Shown here piece by piece: positions 1-6,493 of a stretch of DNA of 12,917 bases. Source of the stretch: Thermoplasmata archaeon (lineage in GTDB: Archaea > Thermoplasmatota > Thermoplasmata > UBA184). Below the pieces are notes generated by a model. The model searched no databases, was not told the DNA's origin, and saw only the letters and a list, made by a program, of their open reading frames with translations. Position numbers and translations under genes: made by a program. Every line of letters begins with the position of its first letter. Position 1 is the stretch's first letter. The stretch covers positions 1-12,917 of the forward strand of contig DAHVAA010000025.1 of the NCBI GenBank assembly GCA_027314845.1. Reading direction: 5' to 3'.

Positions 1-1
1 G

Positions 2-454
2 CTCCAACGAATCAAGGGGAAGGCCCAGAACGCCCAGAGCGCGGCCCGTCTGATGGCCCAGGTGAGGGCCGCGATCAGCGAGGAACGGCGCTACGGGACG
101 CCCGAAGAGGAGATCGAGGCGCTCTGGGCCGAGGTCGACCGGATCACGCGCGAGAAGAAGCGCGCGAGCGAAGGTCCCCCGCTCGAGCCCGAAACGGCGA
201 CCGAGGGGGAGGTCGCCCCCGGGGACGACATGGTTCCGGCCCCGGCGGGGGACGGTGCGCGGCCATCGGACCTCGAGGCGGCCCAGTCCCGGGTCTCGGA
301 GCCGGGAGACGACGAGGAGCCCGAGGCGCGGGCGTTCCGCCAATCCCTCTACGTCCCGTACGCCCCGCCGGACTTCGGCGGGAACGAGACGGACAACGAC
401 CCCAATTCCTCCCCCTCCGGCCGCCCGCGGCCGAGGTCCCGACCCCGCCCGTAA
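2..454 (+). CDS. 3' part of an unidentified protein (coiled coil plus disordered tail)
   Basis: The reading frame is already open at base 2, so the gene starts upstream of the window and only about 150 C-terminal residues are visible. An internal ATG at 53 is probably not the true start, because the same charged, alanine-rich helical pattern continues upstream of it. The first 60 or so residues are rich in A, E, R, K and Q and look like a helix or coiled coil. From there on the protein is low-complexity: acidic and proline-rich, then ending in an Arg/Pro repeat. I do not recognise a family. It ends with TAA, 58 bases before the chosen gar1 start, and a likely new promoter lies in between, so it is probably a separate transcription unit. 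The composition supports a real coding region, but the function cannot be assigned from this fragment. Confidence 0.6.
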   Translation, partial: LQRIKGKAQNAQSAARLMAQVRAAISEERRYGTPEEEIEALWAEVDRITREKKRASEGPPLEPETATEGEVAPGDDMVPAPAGDGARPSDLEAAQSRVSEPGDDEEPEARAFRQSLYVPYAPPDFGGNETDNDPNSSPSGRPRPRSRPRP

Positions 455-472
455 CAGTTAAGTAGGTATCGC

Positions 473-490
473 AAGTGGTTTATACCACTT
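473..490 (+). promoter_or_regulatory. Probable gar1-tfb promoter: TATA-like box inside a perfect inverted repeat
   Basis: The motif TTTATA at 479-484 is a plausible archaeal TATA box in an otherwise GC-rich stretch. It is embedded in a perfect inverted repeat with 7-bp arms AAGTGGT (473-479) and ACCACTT (484-490) around a 4-base centre. Transcription about 25 bases downstream would start near 505-510, just before the GTG at 513, which would give an almost leaderless mRNA. The repeat could be an operator, since a regulator bound there would block TBP. That role is inferred from geometry only. Confidence 0.5.
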
Positions 491-512
491 GTCGCGAGGC
501 GGCGCCCGACCG

Positions 513-755
513 GTGACGCGCGAGGTCGGCACGGTTCTTTCCGTGACCCCGACCGGCCGTATCACTCTCCGCGCCCCTTCCGCCGAGGTCGTTCCTGAGG
601 GGACCGGCGTGCGGGACGCGCGCGGGATCCTCCGCGGGAAGGTCGTCCGGGTATTCGGGCCGGTCGACCGACCGTACTTGAGCGTCCGGCCCCGAAGGAC
701 GCCCACGCCGGCGGAGGGACTCGCCCTCCTCGGCGCGACCCTCGTGCGCGAGTAG
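513..755 (+). CDS. gar1: H/ACA ribonucleoprotein protein Gar1
   Basis: This is an archaeal Gar1-type protein, a component of the H/ACA ribonucleoprotein that uses guide RNAs to pseudouridylate rRNA, where it contacts the synthase Cbf5. The small beta-barrel core is recognisable: a [17 protein letters not shown] opening strand pair, a central [18 protein letters not shown] block matching the family's G-V-x-V-x-G-P-V-x-x-P-Y signature, and a closing SVRP strand. The GTG at 513 is chosen, giving 80 residues. An in-frame TTG at 489 would lie within 5 bases of the putative TATA box and could not be translated from that promoter. The stop TAG is 17 bases before tfb. The gar1-tfb pairing is common in euryarchaea and suggests one transcript. 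Confidence 0.85.
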   Translation: MTREVGTVLSVTPTGRITLRAPSAEVVPEGTGVRDARGILRGKVVRVFGPVDRPYLSVRPRRTPTPAEGLALLGATLVRE

Positions 756-772
756 GGAAGGAATCGGAGAGC

Positions 773-1741
773 ATGCAGGAAGGAGAGGCTCCGACGAACG
801 GCGAGAAGAGCGCGGCCCGGCCGGAAGACCTCGCCGTCCCGACCCGCTGTACGAGCTGCGGGTCAACGCACCTCACCCGCGACTACGAGCGGGGAGAGCT
901 TGTCTGCGACGAATGCGGCCTCGTGCTCGAGGAGTCGATGATCGACCAGGGGCCGGACTGGCGAGCGTTCGACGCCGAGCAAGGGGAGAAGCGGGCGCGT
1001 ACCGGGGCTCCGACCACGTTGACGATCCACGACAAGGGGCTCTCCACCGAGATCGGCTGGAAGAACCGGGACCCGTACGGAAAGTCGATCCCGACGCGCA
1101 ACCGCGCGCAACTGTACCGGCTTCGCAAATGGCAGCGCCGCATCCGGGTATCGAACGCGACCGAGCGGAACCTCGCCTTCGCGCTCGCCGAGCTCGACCG
1201 GATCGCCTCGGGCATGGCGCTTCCGCGCAACGTGCGGGAGACCGCCGCGATGATCTACCGCAAGGCGGTGAACCGCAACCTGATCCGGGGCCGGTCGATC
1301 GAAGGGGTCGTGGCCGCGTCCCTCTACGGCAGCTGCCGGCAGTGCAACGTGCCGCGGACGCTCGACGAGATCGCCTCGAAGTCCCGGATCGGCCGCAAAG
1401 AGATCGGCCGGACGTACCGCTTCATGACCCGCGAGCTTCACCTGAAGCTGATGCCGACCCGACCGCAGGATTACATCCAGCGGTTCTGCTCGGAGCTCAA
1501 GCTGAAGGGCGAGATCCAGACGCGCGCGAACGAGATCCTGAAAGAGGCGACCGAACGCGAGCTCACGAGCGGCCGGGGCCCGACGGGCGTCGCGGCGGCG
1601 GCGATCTACATCGCGAGCGTCCAGTGCGGAGAACGCCGCACGCAGCGCGAGGTCGCCGAGGTCGCGGGAGTGACCGAGGTCACGATCCGCAACCGCTACA
1701 AAGAGCTCACCGAGAAGCTCAACCTGCGCGTGATGCTGTAG
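773..1741 (+). CDS. tfb: Transcription initiation factor IIB (TFB)
   Basis: TFB bridges TBP on the promoter and RNA polymerase. The 322-residue protein has the complete architecture. An N-terminal zinc ribbon has cysteines at 26, 29, 45 and 48 (C-x2-C ... C-x2-C). A conserved B-reader/linker segment follows ([11 protein letters not shown], about 85-95, then [20 protein letters not shown]). Two cyclin-like repeats lie at about 124-205 and 213-300, and the second ends in the helix-turn-helix [17 protein letters not shown] that reads the BRE. Length matches archaeal TFBs (about 300-340). The first 20 residues are a variable, charged extension. ATG at 773 is preceded by GGAG (766-769), also close to a GGAAGG at 756. 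No domain is missing, so this is a functional general factor. Confidence 0.97.
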   Translation: MQEGEAPTNGEKSAARPEDLAVPTRCTSCGSTHLTRDYERGELVCDECGLVLEESMIDQGPDWRAFDAEQGEKRARTGAPTTLTIHDKGLSTEIGWKNRDPYGKSIPTRNRAQLYRLRKWQRRIRVSNATERNLAFALAELDRIASGMALPRNVRETAAMIYRKAVNRNLIRGRSIEGVVAASLYGSCRQCNVPRTLDEIASKSRIGRKEIGRTYRFMTRELHLKLMPTRPQDYIQRFCSELKLKGEIQTRANEILKEATERELTSGRGPTGVAAAAIYIASVQCGERRTQREVAEVAGVTEVTIRNRYKELTEKLNLRVML

Positions 1742-1754
1742 ACGCCGCCGGCCC

Positions 1755-1777
1755 GGACCCGGCCTACGGCCCGGTCC
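1755..1777. repeat. GC-rich hairpin between converging tfb and methyltransferase genes
   Basis: GGACCCGGCC (1755-1764) and GGCCCGGTCC (1768-1777) pair over 10 bp with a single central C/C mismatch and a 3-base loop. The loop region contains the methyltransferase stop codon (1764-1766 on the minus strand). Its place between two converging genes fits a bidirectional transcription barrier. Archaeal termination mostly depends on T-rich runs, and none is present, so the terminator role is weakly supported. Confidence 0.3.
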
Positions 1778-2441
1778 GGACAACGGCGAGGACGAAGCCG
1801 TCGTGGCCTTTCGTACCGACCGTCTGGAGGGCGGTCGCGCTGACCCGCCGGTCCGCGTAAAGACGGTCGAAGAAGCGACGGATCCCCACGACGTTCTCGT
1901 CGAGGCTCGAAGCGTCGGCCACGCCGCCCCCGCGGACGACGTTGTCGACGACGATCGTGCCCCCGGGCCGCGCGAGGCCCACGGCCCGGTCGAAGTACTC
2001 GGCCGTGGTCGGCTTGTCGGCGTCGATGAAGACGAGGTCGAACGGTCCGCCACCCTCCGCCGCGAGCGCGGTGAGGCTGTCGAGCGCAGGTCCCTCGCGG
2101 ACCGTGACGACCGACCCGAGCTCCGCTCGGGCGAGGTTGTCCCGCGCCACCGCGACATGGAGGGGGTTCCGCTCGAGCGTCACGAGGGTTCCGCCGGGAG
2201 GGAGCGCGCGAGCGAGCCAGATCGCGCTGTAGCCGCCGAGGGTCCCGACCTCGAGAATGGTTCGAGCGGCGGTCGCGCGGGCGAGGAGGTAAAGGAACTT
2301 CCCCTGCGTCGGGCTCACCTGGATCGGCGGGAGGCCGGCTCGCGCGCTCCGCTCGAGCGCTCCTTCGAGCACGGAGTCGGACGTAGCGAGACGGTCCTCG
2401 AGGTATCGGTCGACCGTCGACCAGCTGGGGATCGAGTCCAT
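1764..2441 (-). CDS. SAM-dependent O-methyltransferase, family 3 (COMT/CCoAOMT-like)
   Basis: The 225-residue protein is a class I SAM-dependent methyltransferase of the metal-dependent O-methyltransferase family (Methyltransf_3, the group with catechol and caffeoyl-CoA O-methyltransferases and bacterial YrrM). Motif I is ILEVGTLGGYS (62-71), the acidic residue ending strand beta-2 is Glu90, and the metal/catalytic block is FIDADKP (138-144), with a second Asp-Asn pair at 166-167 in VVDNV. The start is the ATG at 2439-2441, preceded on its strand by a GGAGGG with short spacing. A longer frame reaching 2579 overlaps the start of tldD and has an arginine-rich, non-conserved N-terminus. It is divergent from tldD, with a 118-base spacer. 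The substrate is unknown; small phenolics are usual for the family, but tRNA substrates are also known for the bacterial relatives. Confidence 0.88.
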   Translation of the reverse strand: MDSIPSWSTVDRYLEDRLATSDSVLEGALERSARAGLPPIQVSPTQGKFLYLLARATAARTILEVGTLGGYSAIWLARALPPGGTLVTLERNPLHVAVARDNLARAELGSVVTVREGPALDSLTALAAEGGGPFDLVFIDADKPTTAEYFDRAVGLARPGGTIVVDNVVRGGGVADASSLDENVVGIRRFFDRLYADRRVSATALQTVGTKGHDGFVLAVVRTGP

Positions 2442-2512
2442 GGCCCTCCGGGTCGGTCGGCGGAGCGACCGGAGCTCAATACCGTTCTCCCTTCGTCGGC
2501 CCCGCGACGCGG

Positions 2513-2520
2513 AACTATAA
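2513..2520 (+). promoter_or_regulatory. Possible TATA box for the tldD-tldE(-purN) unit
   Basis: AACTATAA is the most AT-rich octamer in the 118-base spacer between the divergent methyltransferase and tldD genes. Transcription about 25 bases downstream would leave a leader of roughly 15 bases before the GTG at 2560. On the other strand a weaker TATTGA (complement of 2477-2482) lies about 37 bases upstream of the methyltransferase ATG. Support is positional only. Confidence 0.35.
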
Positions 2521-2559
2521 CTGAGACCGCGGTAACCCTGCGCCGACGCGAGGCGCCGA

Positions 2560-4008
2560 GTGGAGGACCTACTTCGCACCGCATTGGGGATCGCGGAGGC
2601 GAGCGGAGTGGTCTACGCCGATGCCCGGGTCGTCGCCCCGCAACGATACGTCTACCTCGGGGTCCGTGACGGCGCGGCGAGCGCGCTCACGGACTCGCGC
2701 GCCGAGGGCCTTGGGGTCCGCGTGCGGACCGACCGTGCGTGGGGTTTCGCGGCAACGAGCGAGCTCACTCCGACCGCCGCCCGGACCACGGCTCGTCTAG
2801 CCGTTCGTCTCGCACGCGCCGCCGGCCGGACGGCCCGGACCCCCCTCACGGTCACCGAGGAACGGGGGCCGTCCAACGGTCGGTATGAGTCCACGGTCCG
2901 GCGCGACCCGTTCGAAGTGGACCGCGCCGAGGTGCTGGACCTTCTTTCCACCGCGGAGGCCCGTCTCCACGTGAGCTCCGACATCAAGAGCGGGACCGCG
3001 TCGTTCCAGGCGTGGGAGTCGACGAAGTGGTTCGCCGCCGCAGACCGCTCTTCGTACCGAGCGCATATCGTTCAGGTGGGGGCAGGGATGAGCGCCACGG
3101 CGGTGCGCGGGGGCCAGGTCCAGCGCCGGAGCGGGCCGACCTCCTTCGGCGGCGACTACTCGCAGGCCGGCTACGAGTACGTCGAGGGACTTCGACTCGC
3201 GGAGCGGGCGGAGACGGTGGGCCGCGAAGCGGCCAAGCTGCTCGACGCACCGGTCTGTCCGACCGGCCGCACGACCCTCGTCCTCGCCTCCGACCAGCTC
3301 GCGCTCCAGGTCCACGAGTCGGTCGGACATGCGGTCGAGCTCGACCGTATCTTCGGGTCCGAGGCCGCCTACGCGGGAACGAGCTGGGTCGCTCCGGAAG
3401 CGATCGGGCATCTACGCTACGGAAGCTCGCTGCTGAACATCGTCGCCGACGCGACCGAACCCGGCGGTCTTGGTACGTTCGGCTGGGACGACGAGGGAGT
3501 AGCGGCCCAGCGCACTCCGATCGTCCAGGCGGGCGTGCTGACCGGGGTGCTCTCCTCGCGCGAATCGGCGGCGCAACTCGGGCTTTCTCGTTCGGGCGGG
3601 ACCGCGCGTGCGGACGGGCCGGACCGCGCCCCCCTCGTCCGGATGACGAACGTCGACCTTTTGCCGGGGGACCTCTCCTTGTCCGAGCTTCTGAAGGGCG
3701 TCGCGGACGGGATCTACCTCCAGACGAACCGGTCCTGGTCGATCGACGACAAGCGGCTCAACTTCCAGTTCGGCACGGAGGTAGGTTACCGGATCGTGCG
3801 GGGGGAGATCGGGGAGCTCATCCGGAACCCGATCTACGCCGGCATGACGCCCCAGTTCTGGGGTTCGCTCGACGCGGTCGCGGACCGATCGACCTGGCAC
3901 CTCTGGGGGATTCCGAACTGCGGAAAGGGCCAGCCTTCCCAGGTGGCCCGTGTGAGCCACGGGGCGCCGGTCGCGCGGTTCCGCGACGTCGCGGTGCGGG
4001 GGGGATGA
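2560..4008 (+). CDS. tldD: TldD, catalytic subunit of the TldD/TldE metalloprotease
   Basis: TldD is the active half of the cytoplasmic TldD/TldE peptidase, which degrades unfolded or small peptides and, in bacteria, matures peptide-derived natural products. The 482-residue protein has the hallmark HExxxH zinc motif at 252-256 (HESVGH) in the context LALQVHESVGHAVELDRIFG. It also has the family's arginine-rich turn before RMTNVDLLPGD (361-371) and a C-terminal Cys454 in NCGKGQ, in the position of the third metal ligand described for the family. Length is typical. The GTG at 2560 gives the usual helical N-terminus MEDLLRTALGIAE. It lies 3 bases upstream of tldE, as expected for an obligate heterodimer. 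Natural substrates in archaea are not established. Confidence 0.95.
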   Translation: MEDLLRTALGIAEASGVVYADARVVAPQRYVYLGVRDGAASALTDSRAEGLGVRVRTDRAWGFAATSELTPTAARTTARLAVRLARAAGRTARTPLTVTEERGPSNGRYESTVRRDPFEVDRAEVLDLLSTAEARLHVSSDIKSGTASFQAWESTKWFAAADRSSYRAHIVQVGAGMSATAVRGGQVQRRSGPTSFGGDYSQAGYEYVEGLRLAERAETVGREAAKLLDAPVCPTGRTTLVLASDQLALQVHESVGHAVELDRIFGSEAAYAGTSWVAPEAIGHLRYGSSLLNIVADATEPGGLGTFGWDDEGVAAQRTPIVQAGVLTGVLSSRESAAQLGLSRSGGTARADGPDRAPLVRMTNVDLLPGDLSLSELLKGVADGIYLQTNRSWSIDDKRLNFQFGTEVGYRIVRGEIGELIRNPIYAGMTPQFWGSLDAVADRSTWHLWGIPNCGKGQPSQVARVSHGAPVARFRDVAVRGG

Positions 4009-4011
4009 ACC

Positions 4012-5385
4012 GTGAGCGCGAAGGGAGGCCGGAGCGAGCTCGTTCGCCGGTCCTTCGACGCGCTCGACGAGCGCCAGAGCGCCGACGTGCGCTGGGTCCG
4101 CTCCTTCTGGATGACGATCCGCTTCGCGAACGGCCGGATCCACCAGCCGCACCTGGAGCGCTCCACGCACCTCTCCTACCGGGTCGCGGACGGCCAGCGG
4201 CTCGGCATCGCCACGGGCGTCGATCTCTCGCCGCGGGGCCTCGACGCGCTCCGCACGACGGCCGCCGGCCTTGCTCGCGTCGCGCCGGCCGAGACGAAGT
4301 TCCCCGGCTTCCTGGACGGACGCGGGCGAGCTCCGCGCCGGACCCCGTACTCGGAGGCGACGGCCGCGCTGTCGCCCGAGGCCGCCACGAAGCTCGCCGA
4401 ACGGATTCTCGCGGCGGCCGAGGCGGCCGCGCCCCACGGCCGCGTGGCGGGGGCAGTGAACGTGGGTGGCGAAGAGCTCACGGTCGCGAACTCCGCCGGA
4501 CTTGGCCGCACGAGCCGCACTTCGCTGGCCCAGGCGAGCGTGCTGGTCGACCGACCCGACCGCGACCCTCCGGTCTCGGGCTGGTCGGAAGCTGCGCACT
4601 GGGACGCGCGCCGCCTCGACGCGGAGCTGCTCGGCCGAGAGGCCGGTGAGCGCGTCGCCGCGACCGAGCCCGAGGCGGTCCCGCCGGGAAAGTACCGCGT
4701 GGTCCTCCGCGGCCCGGCGCTTTCCGAGGCCCTGAGCTTCCTCGCCCACCTCGGCTTCGGCGGCCAGGGCGAGGTCGAGAAGTGGAGCTGCCTTGCCCGC
4801 AAGCGGGGGATCCGCGTGGCGCCCGAGTCCGTGCATCTGGTCGACGACCCGACCTCGCGGGAGACGATCCCCCAGTCGGTCGACTACGAGGGGACGGCGA
4901 CCCGCCGCGTCACGCTGCTGGACCACGGGGTCGCCGGCCCGGTCGTCACCGACCTCGTGACCGGTGGGCGGCTCGGGCGACGGCCGACCGGCCACGCTTT
5001 CCCACCCGAGTCCCCCTGGGGGGAGTACGGACCGATGCCGTCGCACCTCCTCCTCGCGCCGGGCGACGCGACCGAGGAGGAGCTGGTCCGCGAGACCCGA
5101 CGCGGGATCCTCGTCACGCGGTTCCACTACGTTCGCGTCGTCGACCCCGGTCGGGGGATCATCACGGGGATGACCCGGGACGGGACGTACCGGATCGAGC
5201 GGGGCGAGGTCGTGGGGCCGGTCCGGAACCTCCGGTTCACGGAGAGCGTGCTCACCATGCTCGCGGGGATCGAGTTGCTCGGGAAGGAACGGCGGATCTA
5301 CTCCTCCGAGCGCGGCAGCAGCAGCGCGACCACGCCGGCCGCGAGCGTGCGCTCCTTCCAGTTCACCTCCGCCACCCTCTTCTAA
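4012..5385 (+). CDS. tldE: TldE/PmbA, non-catalytic partner of TldD
   Basis: This 457-residue protein belongs to the same U62/PmbA-TldD family as its upstream neighbour but has no HExxxH. The equivalent helix reads SEALSFLAHLGFGG (238-251), so it cannot bind zinc in the same way and acts as the structural partner of TldD. Other family landmarks are the VNVGGEELTVANSAGL segment (149-164) and the C-terminal domain with the VRVVDPGRGIITGMTRDG region followed by the end of the beta-sandwich. The start is the GTG at 4012, 3 bases after the tldD stop, with a G-rich Shine-Dalgarno-like run ending at the tldD TGA, so translation is probably coupled. The last 20 residues (Ser/Thr-rich) are variable. 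A stop TAA follows, 20 bases before purN. Confidence 0.9.
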   Translation: MSAKGGRSELVRRSFDALDERQSADVRWVRSFWMTIRFANGRIHQPHLERSTHLSYRVADGQRLGIATGVDLSPRGLDALRTTAAGLARVAPAETKFPGFLDGRGRAPRRTPYSEATAALSPEAATKLAERILAAAEAAAPHGRVAGAVNVGGEELTVANSAGLGRTSRTSLAQASVLVDRPDRDPPVSGWSEAAHWDARRLDAELLGREAGERVAATEPEAVPPGKYRVVLRGPALSEALSFLAHLGFGGQGEVEKWSCLARKRGIRVAPESVHLVDDPTSRETIPQSVDYEGTATRRVTLLDHGVAGPVVTDLVTGGRLGRRPTGHAFPPESPWGEYGPMPSHLLLAPGDATEEELVRETRRGILVTRFHYVRVVDPGRGIITGMTRDGTYRIERGEVVGPVRNLRFTESVLTMLAGIELLGKERRIYSSERGSSSATTPAASVRSFQFTSATLF

Positions 5386-5405
5386 GCGCGTTCGCTCGCT
5401 CGACC

Positions 5406-6065
5406 ATGAGCCGCCCGCTGCCGTTCGCCGTGCTCGCCTCGGGGGCGGGGACGACGCTCGACGCGCTGGCCGCGGAGGTCGAAGCGGGGCGACTGCCGGC
5501 CCGCATCGTGCTCGTCGTCTCCGACCGACCGGGAGCGCCGGTGCTCGAGAAGGCGCACGGGCACGGCCTTCCCACCCTCGCCCTCCCCGCCCGGGGCGTC
5601 GAACCCGAGGCGTGGGGGGAGCGCCTCAGCGCGGAGCTCGACGCCCGGGGCGCCGAGCTCGTCGTGCTCGCCGGGTTCCTCAAGATCCTGCCGGCCGGCT
5701 GGGTCGAGCGATGGCACGGCCGGGCGGTGAACGTCCACCCGTCACTCCTCCCCCGCTACGGGGGTCCGGGGATGTACGGGGAGCGGGTCCACGCCGCGGT
5801 ACTGGCCGCGAACGAGCCCGAGACCGGCGTCACGGTCCACCTTGTCACCACGGACGTAGACGGGGGACCGGTCGTGGCCCAGGAACGGGTCCCGGTCCTC
5901 GCCGGCGACACGCCGGCCTTGCTGCGCGCCCGACTCCACCCGGTGGAGGTTCGCTTGCTCGCCGCGACGATCCGTCGGTTCGCGGAGGGAACTCTCCCGC
6001 TCCCTCACCCGGGACGGGAACGACCGCCGGCCGACCGGGACCGCCGTCGGGGCGCCGAGCGCTGA
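5406..6065 (+). CDS. purN: Phosphoribosylglycinamide formyltransferase (GART)
   Basis: PurN transfers a formyl group from 10-formyltetrahydrofolate to GAR, the third step of purine synthesis. The 219-residue protein shows the phosphate-binding loop ASGAGTTLDAL (11-21), the core strand VVLAGFLKILP (86-96), and the catalytic residues Asn109 and His111 in NVHPSLLPRY plus Asp152 in TTDVDGGPVVAQ. The GGPGMYGERVH segment (119-129) is a variant found in some bacterial and archaeal members in place of the shorter E. coli loop. The start is the ATG at 5406. A frame open back to 4782 is the shadow of tldE. No clear Shine-Dalgarno precedes it. The last 20 or so residues are an Arg/Pro-rich tail that overlaps the converging SerK-like gene by 61 bases. 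Confidence 0.93.
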   Translation: MSRPLPFAVLASGAGTTLDALAAEVEAGRLPARIVLVVSDRPGAPVLEKAHGHGLPTLALPARGVEPEAWGERLSAELDARGAELVVLAGFLKILPAGWVERWHGRAVNVHPSLLPRYGGPGMYGERVHAAVLAANEPETGVTVHLVTTDVDGGPVVAQERVPVLAGDTPALLRARLHPVEVRLLAATIRRFAEGTLPLPHPGRERPPADRDRRRGAER

Positions 6066-6493
6066 GCCTTCGCTCGGGGCGCCGTCGGACGCGGGAGGAG
6101 CTCATCCAGCGCTGTCGCCTGCGACGGGAGCTCGATGCGGATCCGGTGCCGGGTCGTCTTCGGAGGGAAGAGGTCGCCCTTGTGCGCCCGGTCGATCACC
6201 TCGGCTTTCGTGATCGGCAGTCCCGGCCGCCAGGGTTCCAGGGAGACCACGTCGCTATCGTAGTCGAACAGCCACGCCGGAACTCGCTCGAGCTTGAGTC
6301 GACGGGCCGCCTCGACACGGTGGTGGCCGTTCAGGATCACGAGCGAGCCGCGGGCGACCCAGATCGGGTCGGCAAAGACCCGCGACGACCGGATCTCCTC
6401 GACAAGCTCGCCGACGTTCTCCTCCTCGATCCGCTCATGGGCCCTCAGCTCGGCGAGCGGAACGAGGGCAAACTCGACGCGCGCGTCCGTCAT
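6005..6493 (-). CDS. Short SerK-like (ParB-fold) protein, candidate free serine kinase
   Basis: The 162-residue protein has the ParB/sulfiredoxin-like fold in its SerK form. SerK of Thermococcus is an ADP-dependent kinase that phosphorylates free L-serine. Two blocks match as I remember that protein: the AHER segment with Glu20, aligned to its catalytic Glu30 (PHEQ), and the nucleotide-loop motif at 55-59. The loop motif reads NGHHR here rather than DGHHR. A C-terminal block KGDLFPPKTTRH (105-116) matches the conserved EVFSPKTTRH end of SerK. The roughly 80-residue middle part of SerK is shortened to about 20 residues. An Arg/Ser-rich tail follows. The ATG overlaps the stop of the FAD-subunit gene (ATGA, 4 nt), so it is the last gene of the molybdenum-hydroxylase operon. 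It may be a serine kinase, or a relative acting on another substrate. A chromosome-partition role is unlikely, as there is no DNA-binding domain. Confidence 0.75.
   Translation of the reverse strand: MTDARVEFALVPLAELRAHERIEEENVGELVEEIRSSRVFADPIWVARGSLVILNGHHRVEAARRLKLERVPAWLFDYDSDVVSLEPWRPGLPITKAEVIDRAHKGDLFPPKTTRHRIRIELPSQATALDELLPRPTAPRAKAQRSAPRRRSRSAGGRSRPG

Noticed and set aside
2442..2579. Longer methyltransferase start at 2579
   Set aside because: It would overlap tldD and add 46 Arg/Ser-rich residues absent from the family; the ATG at 2441 is followed by the normal N-terminus.
3412..5127. A 571-codon minus-strand frame over tldD/tldE, and a 545-codon plus-strand frame at 3012-4649
   Set aside because: Both lie over the strongly supported tldD and tldE genes, have skewed Arg/Gly/Pro composition and no domain.
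6005..6493. ParB chromosome-partition protein
   Set aside because: The ParB-like fold is present, but there is no helix-turn-helix DNA-binding domain and no ParA neighbour; the PKTTRH end is specific to SerK-like proteins.
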